Positions 42,067-51,306 of a stretch of 64,000 nucleotides of DNA are shown piece after piece. A program made the translations under genes and the position numbers. Under the pieces are notes generated by a model. The model worked only from the letters and a program-made list of their open reading frames with translations. It was not told the DNA's origin and did not search any database. Every line of letters begins with the position of its first letter. The first letter of the stretch is position 1. The DNA lies in NCBI RefSeq assembly GCF_030694575.1, contig NZ_JAUYUS010000100.1, positions 62,001 through 126,000 on the forward strand, in the 5' to 3' direction. This DNA comes from Parvibaculum sp. (lineage in GTDB: Bacteria; Pseudomonadota; Alphaproteobacteria; Parvibaculales; Parvibaculaceae).

Positions 42067-44084
42067 CCCGGCTTCTCCTCGAAAGCGACAAGCGTTGCGC
42101 CCGCTTCGACCTGGTCGCCAACGCCGACATGGACGGCCGCGACAACCGAGTCTATCGCCGCCGTCAGCGTCTGTTCCATTTTCATCGCTTCCATCACGAC
42201 AAGCGCCGCGCCTTTTCGAATTCTGGCGCCCGGCTCCACCAGCACCTGAACGATTTTGCCCGGCATCGGCGACTTCAGCGAGCCCGTATCCGCGTCCGAC
42301 ACGATATCGACATCGAGGGGATCCACGATCGAAAAATCGGTCGCGATCCCTTCATGGACGAGGATAAATCCGCGCCCGTTCGGCACGCAGGCCGCCTTCA
42401 ACCTAACGCCGTCGACCGTGGCGCTGATGGTCCCGTCCTCGTCCATTATGGCGCTGACGGCGATATCCGCACCGCCCATTTCGCCGGAGAGCCGCCAGCC
42501 ATTTCCTTCCGGCGCCACCGTCAACGATACAGTCTCACCGCCCACAGTAAATCGAAGCGTTTCGGCGCGCTGGCCGCCCAGCACCCAGCCGTCCGCTTCC
42601 GCCCATGGAGAGTTGGGCTCGTCGCTTCCGGCCTGCGCAGAACGCAATGCCGCTCTTCGCGCAATGAGATGTGCCGCAGTCCCCAGCGCAAGCACGCGCG
42701 GCGCCACCGGCCCTTTCGGCACCAGTTGATCCAGATGGCGGTCGATGAAGCCCGTATCGATGTCCCCCGCGATGAAAGCCTCATGCGCCATCGCGGCGGC
42801 GAGGAACGCGAGATTGGTCTTCGGCCCCGCCACTTCCATGCGCGAAAGAAATCCCCGGAGCGTCCTGAGCGCGATCCGCCGCGTCTCGCCATGCGCGATG
42901 ATCTTGCCGATCATCGGGTCGTAGAACATGCTGACCTCGTCGCCCTCGCGCACGCCCATATCCATGCGGACATGCGGCATGTTCTCCGGCGCGCGAAGCC
43001 GCAACAGTCGGCCCGTGGACGGGAAGAATTTCTTCGCCGGGTCTTCCGCGTAGAGACGCACCTCCACGGCATGTCCCCTCAGCGGTATCTTGTCTTGCGT
43101 CAGCGGCAGATGCTCGCCGCCTGCGACGCGGAGCTGCCATTCCACGAGGTCGAGGCCCGTGATCGCCTCCGTAACCGGATGTTCGACCTGCAGCCGCGTG
43201 TTCATCTCCATGAACCAGAAGCCATCGGGCTTCAGTCCATCGGATGCATCGGCAATGAATTCCACGGTTCCCGCCCCGCGATAACCGATAGCCTTCGCGG
43301 CGGCGACCGCCGCTTCGCCCATCGCCTTTCGCATTTCGGGCGGCATGCCGGGCGCCGGCGCTTCCTCGATCACCTTCTGATGCCGTCGCTGCAACGAACA
43401 GTCACGCTCATAAAGCGACACGGCCTGTCCATGACTGTCGGCAAAGACCTGAATTTCGATGTGGCGCGGCCGCGACACGTATTTTTCGACCAGCACGCGC
43501 TCGTCGCCAAAGGCGGAACCGGCTTCCCTCTGCGCGCTCTTCAGTTCCTTGGCAAAGGAGGCCGGGTCGTCGACGCGGCGCATGCCCTTGCCACCGCCGC
43601 CGGCCACGGCCTTGATGAGAACGGGATAGCCGATCTTCTCCGCCTGCTCGCCGAGGAAATCCGCGTCCTGATTGTCCCCGTGATAGCCGGGGACAACCGG
43701 CACATCGGCCTTTTCCATCAGCGCCTTGGCGGCGTCTTTCAATCCCATCGCGCGGATGGCGCTGGCGGGTGGCCCGACAAATATCAGCCCCGCCTTCTCG
43801 CAGGCGTCGGCAAAGCCCGCATTCTCCGAGAGAAAGCCGTAGCCCGGATGCACGGCCTCCGCACCGGAACGCGCGCAGGCATCGAGAATGGCATCGATCC
43901 GGAGATAACTTTCGGCAGCAGGCGCGGGCCCGATCCGATAGGCCTCATCGGCCTCCGCCACATGATAGGCATTGGCATCGGCATCCGAATAGACGGCGAT
44001 GGTCTTGAGGCCCATGCGCCGTGCGGTGCGGATGATACGAACGGCAATTTCGCCGCGATTGGCGATCAGGAGGGATTTGAACAT
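42063..44084 (-). CDS. mccA: 3-methylcrotonyl-CoA carboxylase, biotin-carrying alpha subunit
   Basis: This 673-residue protein has biotin carboxylase (about 1-450; LLIANRGEIAVRIIRTARR, EAVHPGYGFLSENAGFA, AGGGGKGMRRV, FMEMNTRLQVEHPVTEAITG), a BT-like linker, and a C-terminal biotinyl domain with VVMEAMKMEQTL (biotin Lys about residue 635). With MccB it carboxylates 3-methylcrotonyl-CoA in leucine degradation. Propionyl- or geranyl-CoA carboxylase alpha are alternatives, but a separate Pcc-like alpha gene ends the window and ivd is in the same cluster, favouring Mcc. mccB lies 10 nt upstream. Confidence 0.88.
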   Translation of the reverse strand: MFKSLLIANRGEIAVRIIRTARRMGLKTIAVYSDADANAYHVAEADEAYRIGPAPAAESYLRIDAILDACARSGAEAVHPGYGFLSENAGFADACEKAGLIFVGPPASAIRAMGLKDAAKALMEKADVPVVPGYHGDNQDADFLGEQAEKIGYPVLIKAVAGGGGKGMRRVDDPASFAKELKSAQREAGSAFGDERVLVEKYVSRPRHIEIQVFADSHGQAVSLYERDCSLQRRHQKVIEEAPAPGMPPEMRKAMGEAAVAAAKAIGYRGAGTVEFIADASDGLKPDGFWFMEMNTRLQVEHPVTEAITGLDLVEWQLRVAGGEHLPLTQDKIPLRGHAVEVRLYAEDPAKKFFPSTGRLLRLRAPENMPHVRMDMGVREGDEVSMFYDPMIGKIIAHGETRRIALRTLRGFLSRMEVAGPKTNLAFLAAAMAHEAFIAGDIDTGFIDRHLDQLVPKGPVAPRVLALGTAAHLIARRAALRSAQAGSDEPNSPWAEADGWVLGGQRAETLRFTVGGETVSLTVAPEGNGWRLSGEMGGADIAVSAIMDEDGTISATVDGVRLKAACVPNGRGFILVHEGIATDFSIVDPLDVDIVSDADTGSLKSPMPGKIVQVLVEPGARIRKGAALVVMEAMKMEQTLTAAIDSVVAAVHVGVGDQVEAGATLVAFEEKPG

Positions 44085-44094
44085 GATGCCCTCC

Positions 44095-45711
44095 TCACAT
44101 CCGGAAGACGCCGAAGGGCGTCTCCGGTATCGGTGCGTTCAGTGCTGCGGAAAAAGCGAGCGCCAGCACGCGCCGCGTCTCGCCAGGCGCGATGATGCCG
44201 TCGTCCCATAGACGCGCGGTCGCGAAATAGGGATGCCCCTCCTCGTCGTAGCGGGCGCGGATCGGCGCCTTGAACTCGGCTTCTTCCTCCGCGCTCCAGT
44301 TATCCCCACGCGCTTCCATGCCTTCGCGCTTCACTGTCGCGAGCACGCTCGCCGCCTGCTCGCCGCCCATCACGGAAATCCGCGCATTGGGCCAGGTAAA
44401 CAGGAAGCGGGGACTGTAGGCACGGCCGCACATGCCGTAATTGCCAGCGCCATAGGAGCCGCCGATGATCAGCGTGACCTTTGGCACGTTCGCAGACGCC
44501 ACCGCCGTCACCATCTTCGCGCCGTCCTTGGCAATGCCACCCGTCTCGTATTCGCGGCCGACCATGAAGCCGGCGATATTCTGCAGGAAAAGCAACGGCA
44601 CCTTGCGCTGGCAGCACAACTCGATGAAATGCGCCGCCTTGAGCGCGGATTCTGAAAAGAGAATGCCGTTATTGGCGATGATGCCGACCGGCAGCCCGTG
44701 GATATGGGCGAAACCGCAGACAAGCGTGGTGCCGTAAAGCTTCTTGAATTCGTCGAACTCCGAGCCGTCGACCAGCCGCGCGATGACTTCATGCACGTCG
44801 TACTGGACCGAGAGCGAGGACGGCACGATGCCGTCGAGTTCCGCAATATCGTAAAGCGGTGCTTTCGGCTCGCGGAGGGGGATATCAACCCGCTTCTTGC
44901 GATTGAGCGTGCCTGCGATCTGCCGAGCGATGGCGAGCGCATGCGTATCGTCCAGCGCATAGTGATCGGTGACACCCGACTTCCGCGAATGAACATCGGC
45001 GCCGCCGAGATCTTCCGCCGTCACGATTTCCCCGGTCGCCGCCTTCACGAGCGGCGGACCACCCAGGAAAATCGTGCCCTGCTTGCGGACGATCACCGTC
45101 TCGTCCGACATGGCGGGGACATAGGCGCCGCCCGCCGTGCATGAGCCCATGACAACCGCGACCTGTGGAATGCCCTTCGCGGACATGCGCGCCTGATTGT
45201 AGAAAATGCGGCCGAAATGCTCGCGGTCGGGAAAGATTTCCGCCTGGTTCGGCAGGTTCGCGCCGCCGCTGTCGACGAGATAGAAGCATGGCAGATTGTT
45301 CTCGAGCGCCACCTCCTGCGCACGGAGATGTTTCTTCACGGTGACCGGATAATAGGTACCGCCTTTGATCGTCGCATCGTTGCAGACGATCATGCATTCC
45401 TGCCCTGCAATCCGCCCTATGCCTGTGATGATCCCGGCGGCGTTGATGTCTTCGCCATACATGCCATGTGCCGCCATCGGGGATAACTCCAGGAATGGCG
45501 TACCCGGATCGATGAGGCCGTGAACCCGCTCGCGTGGCAGGAGTTTGCCGCGCGACACATGCCGCTCGCGCGACCTCTGGTCGCCCCCGGTCGCGGCCTT
45601 GGCCCTCTCCTGCGCGAGATTGGCCACGAGACCGGCCATCGCCCCGGCGTTTTCCTTGAACCGCGCATCCCGCGCATTGACGCTTGTTTTGAGAACCGAC
45701 ACGACAATCAT
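44095..45711 (-). CDS. mccB: 3-methylcrotonyl-CoA carboxylase, carboxyltransferase beta subunit
   Basis: This 538-residue carboxyltransferase has [25 protein letters not shown]-like substrate regions, [50 protein letters not shown], and the oxyanion-hole segments [20 protein letters not shown] and [20 protein letters not shown], matching MccB/LiuB. It transfers the carboxyl group from MccA biotin to methylcrotonyl-CoA. The start is near 45711; GTG 45702 is an alternative. A divergent TetR gene lies 78 nt upstream, with a palindromic operator candidate between them. Confidence 0.9.
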   Translation of the reverse strand: MIVVSVLKTSVNARDARFKENAGAMAGLVANLAQERAKAATGGDQRSRERHVSRGKLLPRERVHGLIDPGTPFLELSPMAAHGMYGEDINAAGIITGIGRIAGQECMIVCNDATIKGGTYYPVTVKKHLRAQEVALENNLPCFYLVDSGGANLPNQAEIFPDREHFGRIFYNQARMSAKGIPQVAVVMGSCTAGGAYVPAMSDETVIVRKQGTIFLGGPPLVKAATGEIVTAEDLGGADVHSRKSGVTDHYALDDTHALAIARQIAGTLNRKKRVDIPLREPKAPLYDIAELDGIVPSSLSVQYDVHEVIARLVDGSEFDEFKKLYGTTLVCGFAHIHGLPVGIIANNGILFSESALKAAHFIELCCQRKVPLLFLQNIAGFMVGREYETGGIAKDGAKMVTAVASANVPKVTLIIGGSYGAGNYGMCGRAYSPRFLFTWPNARISVMGGEQAASVLATVKREGMEARGDNWSAEEEAEFKAPIRARYDEEGHPYFATARLWDDGIIAPGETRRVLALAFSAALNAPIPETPFGVFRM

Positions 45712-45741
45712 CCCCGGGCTGGATTTTTTATAAAAACGATC

Positions 45742-45753
45742 ATACGTTCGTAT
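45742..45753. promoter_or_regulatory. candidate TetR operator between mccB and the tetR gene
   Basis: ATACG-TT-CGTAT is a perfect 5+5 inverted repeat in the 78-nt divergent region. Such a position suits autoregulation of the TetR-type gene and control of mccBA. Confidence 0.5.
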
Positions 45754-45789
45754 CTTGGACAGGGCAAGGCCCCGGCAAGGACGACGTTA

Positions 45790-46380
45790 TTGAGCAGAAC
45801 CGCTGGTTCATCGGGCAAGAAGACGCAGGCCGCCATAAGGGAGGCAGGTCTCGACCTCATTTATGCCCAGGGCTTCGACGCCATGAGCCTTCGCCAGCTC
45901 GCAGCCCGCGTCGGCCTGCAGCCGGGCTCCCTCTACAACCACATAGCGACCAAACAGGACCTGCTCTACGACCTGATCCACAACCACATGGTGACGCTGC
46001 TCGAACGGATCGACGCGGAGCTGGAAGGCATCGAGCATCCGCTGGATCGTCTCAAGGCGTTCATCGCCTTTCACCTCACCTACCATATCGAGCGCAAGCG
46101 CGAGGTCTTCATCGGCTCGGCGGAACTGCGGAGCCTCGAACCGCGAAACCGGAAGAAGATCGTTGCCCTCCGCCGTGCCTACGAAGACCGCCTCAGCGGT
46201 ATTCTCGAAACGGGTGTGGCAGGCAAGCTGTTCAAAATTGACGATGTAGCTGTGAGCGCCTACGCCATTCTCGCCATGTTGACGGGTATCTGCACATGGT
46301 ACGATCCCAAAGGTCGCATCGGCCGCAGGGAATTGATCGACATTCACACCCGCCTCGTCCTGCAGGGCGTGCTGAAATAA
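45790..46380 (+). CDS. TetR/AcrR family transcriptional regulator
   Basis: This 196-residue protein has a TetR-type DNA-binding domain: AAIREAGLDLIYAQGFDAMS (helix 1), LRQLAARVGLQPGSLYNHIATKQDLLYDL (helix-turn-helix, about residues 33-61, the two strings meeting at Ser). A C-terminal ligand domain follows (about 70-196). It starts at TTG 45790 with AAGGA 8-12 nt upstream; the longer open frame to 45520 overlaps mccB. Divergent from mccBA, it likely represses the leucine/isovalerate genes, the ligand perhaps an acyl-CoA; that is inferred from position only. Confidence 0.87.
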   Translation: MSRTAGSSGKKTQAAIREAGLDLIYAQGFDAMSLRQLAARVGLQPGSLYNHIATKQDLLYDLIHNHMVTLLERIDAELEGIEHPLDRLKAFIAFHLTYHIERKREVFIGSAELRSLEPRNRKKIVALRRAYEDRLSGILETGVAGKLFKIDDVAVSAYAILAMLTGICTWYDPKGRIGRRELIDIHTRLVLQGVLK

Positions 46381-46396
46381 TCCCCGGGAGGGAAAC

Positions 46397-46792
46397 ATGT
46401 CCAATAAGGCGAGAGAGTTTCTCACGCGCTGGTACGCCTTCGTTGAAAAGCACGACCCCGCGCTGCTCGATGCGCTGGTCGCCGAAGATGCGATGATTTC
46501 CTCGCCTGCCTTCTACACGCCCAAGCAGTCGAAACCCTATGTGACGGCCATCCTGAACGCGGTGATACAGGGCTTCGAGGATTTCACCTACACCAAGGAA
46601 TGGGTCGACGGGAACGAGATCATCCTCGAATTCGAAACGCGCATCGGCGACAAGAAGCTGAAGGGCATCGACCGCATCACGGTGAACGACAAGGGCGAGA
46701 TGGCCCATATCGAGGTGTTGATCCGCCCGCTGAACGGCCTGATCGCACTTGCCGAGCATGTGAAGAGCACGCTCGGGAAAGCCGCCGCCTAG
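46397..46792 (+). CDS. SnoaL-like/NTF2-fold protein
   Basis: This 131-residue protein has the NTF2-like pattern: KAREFLTRWYAFVEKHDPAL at the N-terminus, an acidic ALVAEDAMISSP segment and ITVNDKGEMAHIEVLIRP near the end. It resembles the SnoaL-like polyketide-cyclase/ketosteroid-isomerase fold, whose members include enzymes and small binding proteins; the function is open. GGGAGGG lies 5-11 nt upstream. It follows the tetR gene by 16 nt, and its stop overlaps the convergent thiolase stop by 4 nt. Confidence 0.75.
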   Translation: MSNKAREFLTRWYAFVEKHDPALLDALVAEDAMISSPAFYTPKQSKPYVTAILNAVIQGFEDFTYTKEWVDGNEIILEFETRIGDKKLKGIDRITVNDKGEMAHIEVLIRPLNGLIALAEHVKSTLGKAAA

Positions 46793-47988
46793 TTCAACCG
46801 TTCGATAGCGACCGCCGTCGCCTCGCCGCCGCCGATGCAGAGCGAGGCGATGCCGCGCTTGCCGCCGGTCTGCTTCAGACCGTTGAGCAACGTCACGAGA
46901 ATGCGTGCACCGGACGCGCCGATCGGATGGCCGAGCGCGCAAGCCCCGCCATAGATGTTCATGTTGTCGTGGCTGAGATTGAGTTCCTTGATCGCGGCCA
47001 TGGCGACGACGGCGAAGGCCTCGTTCACTTCCCACAAATCGATATCCCCGGCCGTCCATCCCGTCCGTTCGAGAAGTTTGGAAATCGCGCCGACAGGCGC
47101 CGTTGAAAACCACGCCGGCGCCTGCGCATGCATTGTCTGGCCGCGAATGGCGGCAAGCGGCGTCAGCCCGCGCCGCTCGGCTTCCGAAAGCCGCATCAGC
47201 ACGAGCGCAGCCGCGCCGTCCGAGATCGAACTCGAATTGGCCGCCGTCACGCTGCCGTCTTTCGCGAAGGCCGGCTTCAGGGTAGGGATTTTCGCCGGGT
47301 CCGCCGTCAGCGGTTGCTCGTCGTTGACGACCTCGACGGCACCCTTCCGGGTCTGAACCTCGACGGGTACGATTTCATGGGAGAAGGTGCCACCCTCGAC
47401 CGCGCGTTTCGCCCTCGCCAGGGATTCGACCGCATAGGCATCCTGCGCGCCGCGGGTGAACTGGTAGTGCTTCGCCGTTTCCTCGGCATAGGCGCCCATC
47501 AGGCGGCCTTCATAGGCGTCCTCCAGCCCATCGAGAAACATGTGGTCCTTGACCTCACCATGACCGAGCCGCATGCCGCCGCGCGCCTTGGGCAGAAGGT
47601 AGGGCGCATTGCTCATGCTTTCGAGGCCACCCGCGACGATGACCTCGCCATGCCCCGCCATAAGCGCGTCATGCGCCATCATGACGGCCTTCATGCCCGA
47701 GCCGCACATCTTGTTGACGGTCGTGCACGGCGTGCCCTCGTCGAGCCCCGCGCCCAGCGCCGCCTGCCGCGCCGGCGCCTGTTTGAGACCTGCGGACAGC
47801 ACGCAGCCCATCAGAACCTCGTCCACCGCCGTCGGCGACAGCCCTGCCCGCTCGACCGCGCCCCGGACGGCGACGGCGCCTAGCTCCGGTCCGGTCTTTC
47901 CCGCGAGCGCACCCTGAAAGCCACCCATCGGCGTCCGGGCGGCACTGACGATGACGACCGGATCGGCTTCATGACGGTTTTGTGACAT
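46789..47988 (-). CDS. acetyl-CoA C-acyltransferase (thiolase)
   Basis: This 399-residue thiolase has the nucleophilic Cys in VNKMCGSGMKAVMMAHD (about residue 91), the second catalytic region GGACALGHPIGASGARIL (His) and the C-terminal CIGGGEATAVAIERL (Cys). DLWEVNEAFAVV is typical of biosynthetic/degradative AtoB/PhaA types. It would cleave or condense acetoacetyl-CoA, the end product of leucine breakdown, which fits the neighbours. Start ATG 47988 (GGAAG about 7 nt upstream) is preferred over 47994, but the two differ by only two residues. Confidence 0.9.
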   Translation of the reverse strand: MSQNRHEADPVVIVSAARTPMGGFQGALAGKTGPELGAVAVRGAVERAGLSPTAVDEVLMGCVLSAGLKQAPARQAALGAGLDEGTPCTTVNKMCGSGMKAVMMAHDALMAGHGEVIVAGGLESMSNAPYLLPKARGGMRLGHGEVKDHMFLDGLEDAYEGRLMGAYAEETAKHYQFTRGAQDAYAVESLARAKRAVEGGTFSHEIVPVEVQTRKGAVEVVNDEQPLTADPAKIPTLKPAFAKDGSVTAANSSSISDGAAALVLMRLSEAERRGLTPLAAIRGQTMHAQAPAWFSTAPVGAISKLLERTGWTAGDIDLWEVNEAFAVVAMAAIKELNLSHDNMNIYGGACALGHPIGASGARILVTLLNGLKQTGGKRGIASLCIGGGEATAVAIERLN

Positions 47989-48077
47989 TGGCATGCTTCC
48001 ACGGTTAGACTGGCCGCAAGGGCGGGGATTCGGGCTGAACCTAGCCCAGAACGATAAAACGCCAAAGAGACGGGGGG

Positions 48078-48968
48078 ATGACTGTGGAAAATTTCCTGCA
48101 CGATCTGAGCTGGGTGGTGCCTTTACGCAGCGACACCGCCACGGTCATTTTCAATGGCTTCACCTGGCTCGGCTATACGCCCTTTTTCCTGATGTTCCTT
48201 CCCGTCGGCTACTGGCTGTGGGACCGAGCCCTTTTCACCCGCCTCGCCGTCCTCATCGCCGTGACCGCGCTTGTGAACGGATGGCTGAAGGATTTCTGGC
48301 TGGACGCGCGGCCCGACCCGGCCTTCCAGCTCGATGCCGATCGCGTGTCGGACTCCTACGGCCTGCCCTCCGGCCATGCACAGGTAGCGGTCGCCATGTG
48401 GCTCTGGCTCGCTTACGAGATACGCCGCCCCTGGGCCTGGGCCGCCGCCGTCTTCATCGCAGCTGGCGTCTGTTTCAGCCGTCTCTATCTCGGCGTCCAC
48501 GACGTCGAGGACGTGCTGGTCGGTGTTGCCCTTGGCCTGATCAGTATCGCGGTCTTCGCCGTGCTGGTGCATGAGAACATCGTGGCGAAGTGGCGCCGGC
48601 TGCCCGCCTGGATGGATTTCGCGGTCATCATCGCCGCTATTCCGCTGCTATGGGTCATCTGGCCCAATGAACGCGAACCGGACCAGATCGCGGCCGTGCT
48701 CTTCATGCTGCTCGGCTGGTTCGCCGGTGCCGCGATGGACCGCAAGGCCGCGCCGGAAGAACCGGTCCTGCCCGCCTGGTGGCTTCAGGCCGTCATGGCC
48801 GTGGCTGGTGTGGTCGGATTGTTCGTCGTTCGAGGCCTGATCATAAAGGGCGGCGATGCCGCCGGCATGCCGGCCGCCATCACCGCCTATGTCGCCGTCA
48901 CCTGCATCGGCCTTTATGCGACTTACGGGGCGCCGACGATCTTCCGCGCGCTGAAGCTGATGAAGTAA
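48078..48968 (+). CDS. PAP2-family membrane phosphatase
   Basis: This 296-residue membrane protein has the three PAP2 phosphatase motifs: LKDFWLDARPDP (about residues 71-82), YGLPSGHAQVAVAMW (about 94) and SRLYLGVHDVEDVL (about 134). About seven helices are likely. It would hydrolyse phosphatidate or undecaprenyl-diphosphate on the periplasmic side; which one is unclear. A GGGGGG tract abuts the ATG at 48078, so GTG 48084, six bases further, may be the real start. Confidence 0.85.
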   Translation: MTVENFLHDLSWVVPLRSDTATVIFNGFTWLGYTPFFLMFLPVGYWLWDRALFTRLAVLIAVTALVNGWLKDFWLDARPDPAFQLDADRVSDSYGLPSGHAQVAVAMWLWLAYEIRRPWAWAAAVFIAAGVCFSRLYLGVHDVEDVLVGVALGLISIAVFAVLVHENIVAKWRRLPAWMDFAVIIAAIPLLWVIWPNEREPDQIAAVLFMLLGWFAGAAMDRKAAPEEPVLPAWWLQAVMAVAGVVGLFVVRGLIIKGGDAAGMPAAITAYVAVTCIGLYATYGAPTIFRALKLMK

Positions 48969-48971
48969 TCC

Positions 48972-50051
48972 TCAGGCCATGCCATAGGACGGTGTTGCCT
49001 CGGCCTCACCTTCGCGAAGGGTGAGCCACGGGAGGCAGCCGCTTTCGGCAAGCGCCGGTTCGATGCGGGCCCGCGTGTCCCGGTCAAGCGTCGCATATCG
49101 CTGCTTGAGCCAGAGCAGCGTATGCGCCTGATAGGGCCGCGCGATGGTCTTGAAACCGTGCCCCCGAATTTCCGCCACCATCGGATGGAAGTCCTTGCCC
49201 GCCTGATGCGCATCCGCCGCCGCCTGCAGCATCGGCAGCGCCACCTCGCCCGCGAGTTTCAGCAATCCCCGCACGCCGGTGGAAAGCGGTGCATCGGCTG
49301 CGCTCCACTCGCCGTCGATGCCGGAAGCATCGTCCATGAGCTGCACCCACTGGAACAGGCGCACTGCCTTTTTCTTCATCAGGTTCGATGTGGTCGGGTC
49401 CACCGAATACTGGCTGAGCTGACCGTAAAGGCCGAAATCCGCGATGGACGGGCGCGAGCCGAAGAGGAAGAGCTGCGTCGCGAGATGCGCCTCCATATAG
49501 CCGAGCAGCTCGTCATAGGTCGATTGCAGCAGCGGCCGGTTTTCCGCCGTACCGCCCAGTATCTCGCGCAGTGTCTCCTGCCGGGAGAGGAAAGCGGCGG
49601 CGGCCTCGCCGAGTTCCGCTTCCGGCACCGCGCCGAGCCAGCCCGCCATCTGGCGGCGCGGACAAAAGGCGCGATCCGCCTCCTCGTTCCACCGGTAGTC
49701 GAACATCGGCAGGGGAAGCCACTCGTCCGCCGCTTCCTCGATCAGCCGTGCGAGGAAAGCCGTTCCCTCATCATCGGGTACAACCGGGCGCTGGCCCGGA
49801 TGGCTCTTTTCCAGTTCGTCGATGATCGGCGTGGAGTCGGAATGATAGGAGCCATCCGGAAACTGGATCACCGGTACCTGCCGCTTGCCCGCCCCGGCGA
49901 TCTCGGTCCCCTCCCCGAGCGCGCCCGTGCCCCGAAAGGCGCCGAGCGGAACGATCCAGCGATGTGGCAGATGCCGGTAGCGCAGCACCGCCCTTACCTT
50001 GTGCGAGTAAGGAGAACCCGGTCCGCCGAGCAGCCTGTAAACCTCCGACAT
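48972..50051 (-). CDS. long glutathione S-transferase family protein coupled to ivd
   Basis: This 359-residue protein opens with a GST N-domain (RLLGGPGSPYSHKVRAVLRY, VPVIQFPDGSYHSDSTPII) with a cis-Pro and Ser in place of canonical positions, and continues with an extended alpha-helical C-domain about 100 residues longer than usual (LFLFGSRPSIADFGLYGQLS). Its ATG overlaps the ivd stop by one base (TGATG), so it is translated with isovaleryl-CoA dehydrogenase. A glutathione-dependent step is not part of standard leucine degradation; it may act on a reactive acyl-CoA or be unrelated. Confidence 0.75.
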   Translation of the reverse strand: MSEVYRLLGGPGSPYSHKVRAVLRYRHLPHRWIVPLGAFRGTGALGEGTEIAGAGKRQVPVIQFPDGSYHSDSTPIIDELEKSHPGQRPVVPDDEGTAFLARLIEEAADEWLPLPMFDYRWNEEADRAFCPRRQMAGWLGAVPEAELGEAAAAFLSRQETLREILGGTAENRPLLQSTYDELLGYMEAHLATQLFLFGSRPSIADFGLYGQLSQYSVDPTTSNLMKKKAVRLFQWVQLMDDASGIDGEWSAADAPLSTGVRGLLKLAGEVALPMLQAAADAHQAGKDFHPMVAEIRGHGFKTIARPYQAHTLLWLKQRYATLDRDTRARIEPALAESGCLPWLTLREGEAEATPSYGMA

Positions 50052-51223
50052 CAGGCCGTCTCGTTGAAGAGTTCGCGGCCGATCAGCATGCGGCGAATTT
50101 CACTTGTTCCCGCCCCGATCTCGTAGAGCTTGGCGTCGCGCAGCAGGCGGCCGGTGGAATAGTCGTTGATGTAACCGTTGCCGCCCAAGGCCTGAATGGC
50201 TTCCAGCGCCATCCAGGTCGCCTTTTCGGCGGCGTAGAGGATCGCGCCCGCCGCGTCCTTGCGCGTGGTTTGCCCCCGGTCACAGGCTTTCGCCACCGCA
50301 TAGACGTAAGCCCGGCAGGCATTCATCGTGGAATACATGTCGGCAAGCTTGCCCTGCATCAACTGAAAGGTACCGATCGGCTCTCCGAACTGCTTGCGCT
50401 CATGGACGTAAGGGATCACGGCATCCATGCAGGCCTGCATGATGCCGAGCGGCCCGGCGGCGAGTACCGCGCGCTCGTAGTCGAGACCGGACATCAGCAC
50501 GCGCACGCCTTCGTTCAGCTTGCCCAGAACATTCTCCTCCGGCACCTCGCAATCCTCGAACACGAGTTCGGCCGTGTTCGAACCGCGCATGCCGAGCTTG
50601 TCGAGCTTCTGCGCCGGGCGGAAACCTTTCATTCCCTTCTCGATCAGGAACGGGGTTATGCCCTTCGGGCCTGCGCTCGCATCCGTTTTCGCATAGACGA
50701 TCAGCGTCTCCGCGTCCGGGCCGTTGGTGATCCACATCTTACTGCCGTTGAGCACGAAACGGTCGCCCTTTTTCTCCGCCTTGAGCCGCATCGATACGAC
50801 ATCCGATCCCGCGCCCGGCTCCGACATGGCAAGCGCGCCGACATGCTCGCCCGACATGAGCTTCGGCAGGTATTTGCGTTTCTGCGCGTCAGTGCCCCAC
50901 CGGCGGAGCTGGTTGACGCAAAGATTGGAATGCGCGCCATAGGAAAGCCCGACGCTCGCCGAACCCCGGCTGATTTCCTCCATCGCCACGACATGCTCGA
51001 GATAGCCGAGCCCCGTCCCGCCATATTCTTCCTCGACGGTAATCCCCAGCAGCCCAAGCTCACCGAGCTGCGGCCAGAGATCGCGAGGAAACTCGTTCGT
51101 CCGGTCGATCTCGGCGGCACGCGGGGATATCTTGTCGGCGGTGAAGGCGCGCACGGTGTCGCGGATCATGTCCGCGGTTTCACCGAGGTCGAAATCGAGC
51201 GATGGATAGTCGTTCGCAAGCAT
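50051..51223 (-). CDS. ivd: isovaleryl-CoA dehydrogenase
   Basis: This 390-residue acyl-CoA dehydrogenase shows the flavin and substrate signatures [20 protein letters not shown] and [20 protein letters not shown]. The catalytic Glu lies in [18 protein letters not shown] (about residue 250), the helix position specific to isovaleryl-CoA dehydrogenases, and [10 protein letters not shown] ends the helix bundle. It oxidises isovaleryl-CoA to 3-methylcrotonyl-CoA, the substrate of the Mcc enzyme encoded upstream in this window. Electrons pass to ETF. Identity is strong because of the Glu placement and the mcc genes nearby. Confidence 0.92.
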   Translation of the reverse strand: MLANDYPSLDFDLGETADMIRDTVRAFTADKISPRAAEIDRTNEFPRDLWPQLGELGLLGITVEEEYGGTGLGYLEHVVAMEEISRGSASVGLSYGAHSNLCVNQLRRWGTDAQKRKYLPKLMSGEHVGALAMSEPGAGSDVVSMRLKAEKKGDRFVLNGSKMWITNGPDAETLIVYAKTDASAGPKGITPFLIEKGMKGFRPAQKLDKLGMRGSNTAELVFEDCEVPEENVLGKLNEGVRVLMSGLDYERAVLAAGPLGIMQACMDAVIPYVHERKQFGEPIGTFQLMQGKLADMYSTMNACRAYVYAVAKACDRGQTTRKDAAGAILYAAEKATWMALEAIQALGGNGYINDYSTGRLLRDAKLYEIGAGTSEIRRMLIGRELFNETA

Positions 51224-51306
51224 GCTGGCATTCCCTGATTTTTTACCGGGCGACTTTGCCGCGCCCTTGTCTCGCAGTCACTGCCCCTTTTGGGGTGAAG
51301 CGGGGT

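Noticed and set aside
42129-44195. Plus-strand open frame of 688 codons over mccA
   Set aside because: Arg/His-rich antisense shadow of a well-conserved carboxylase.
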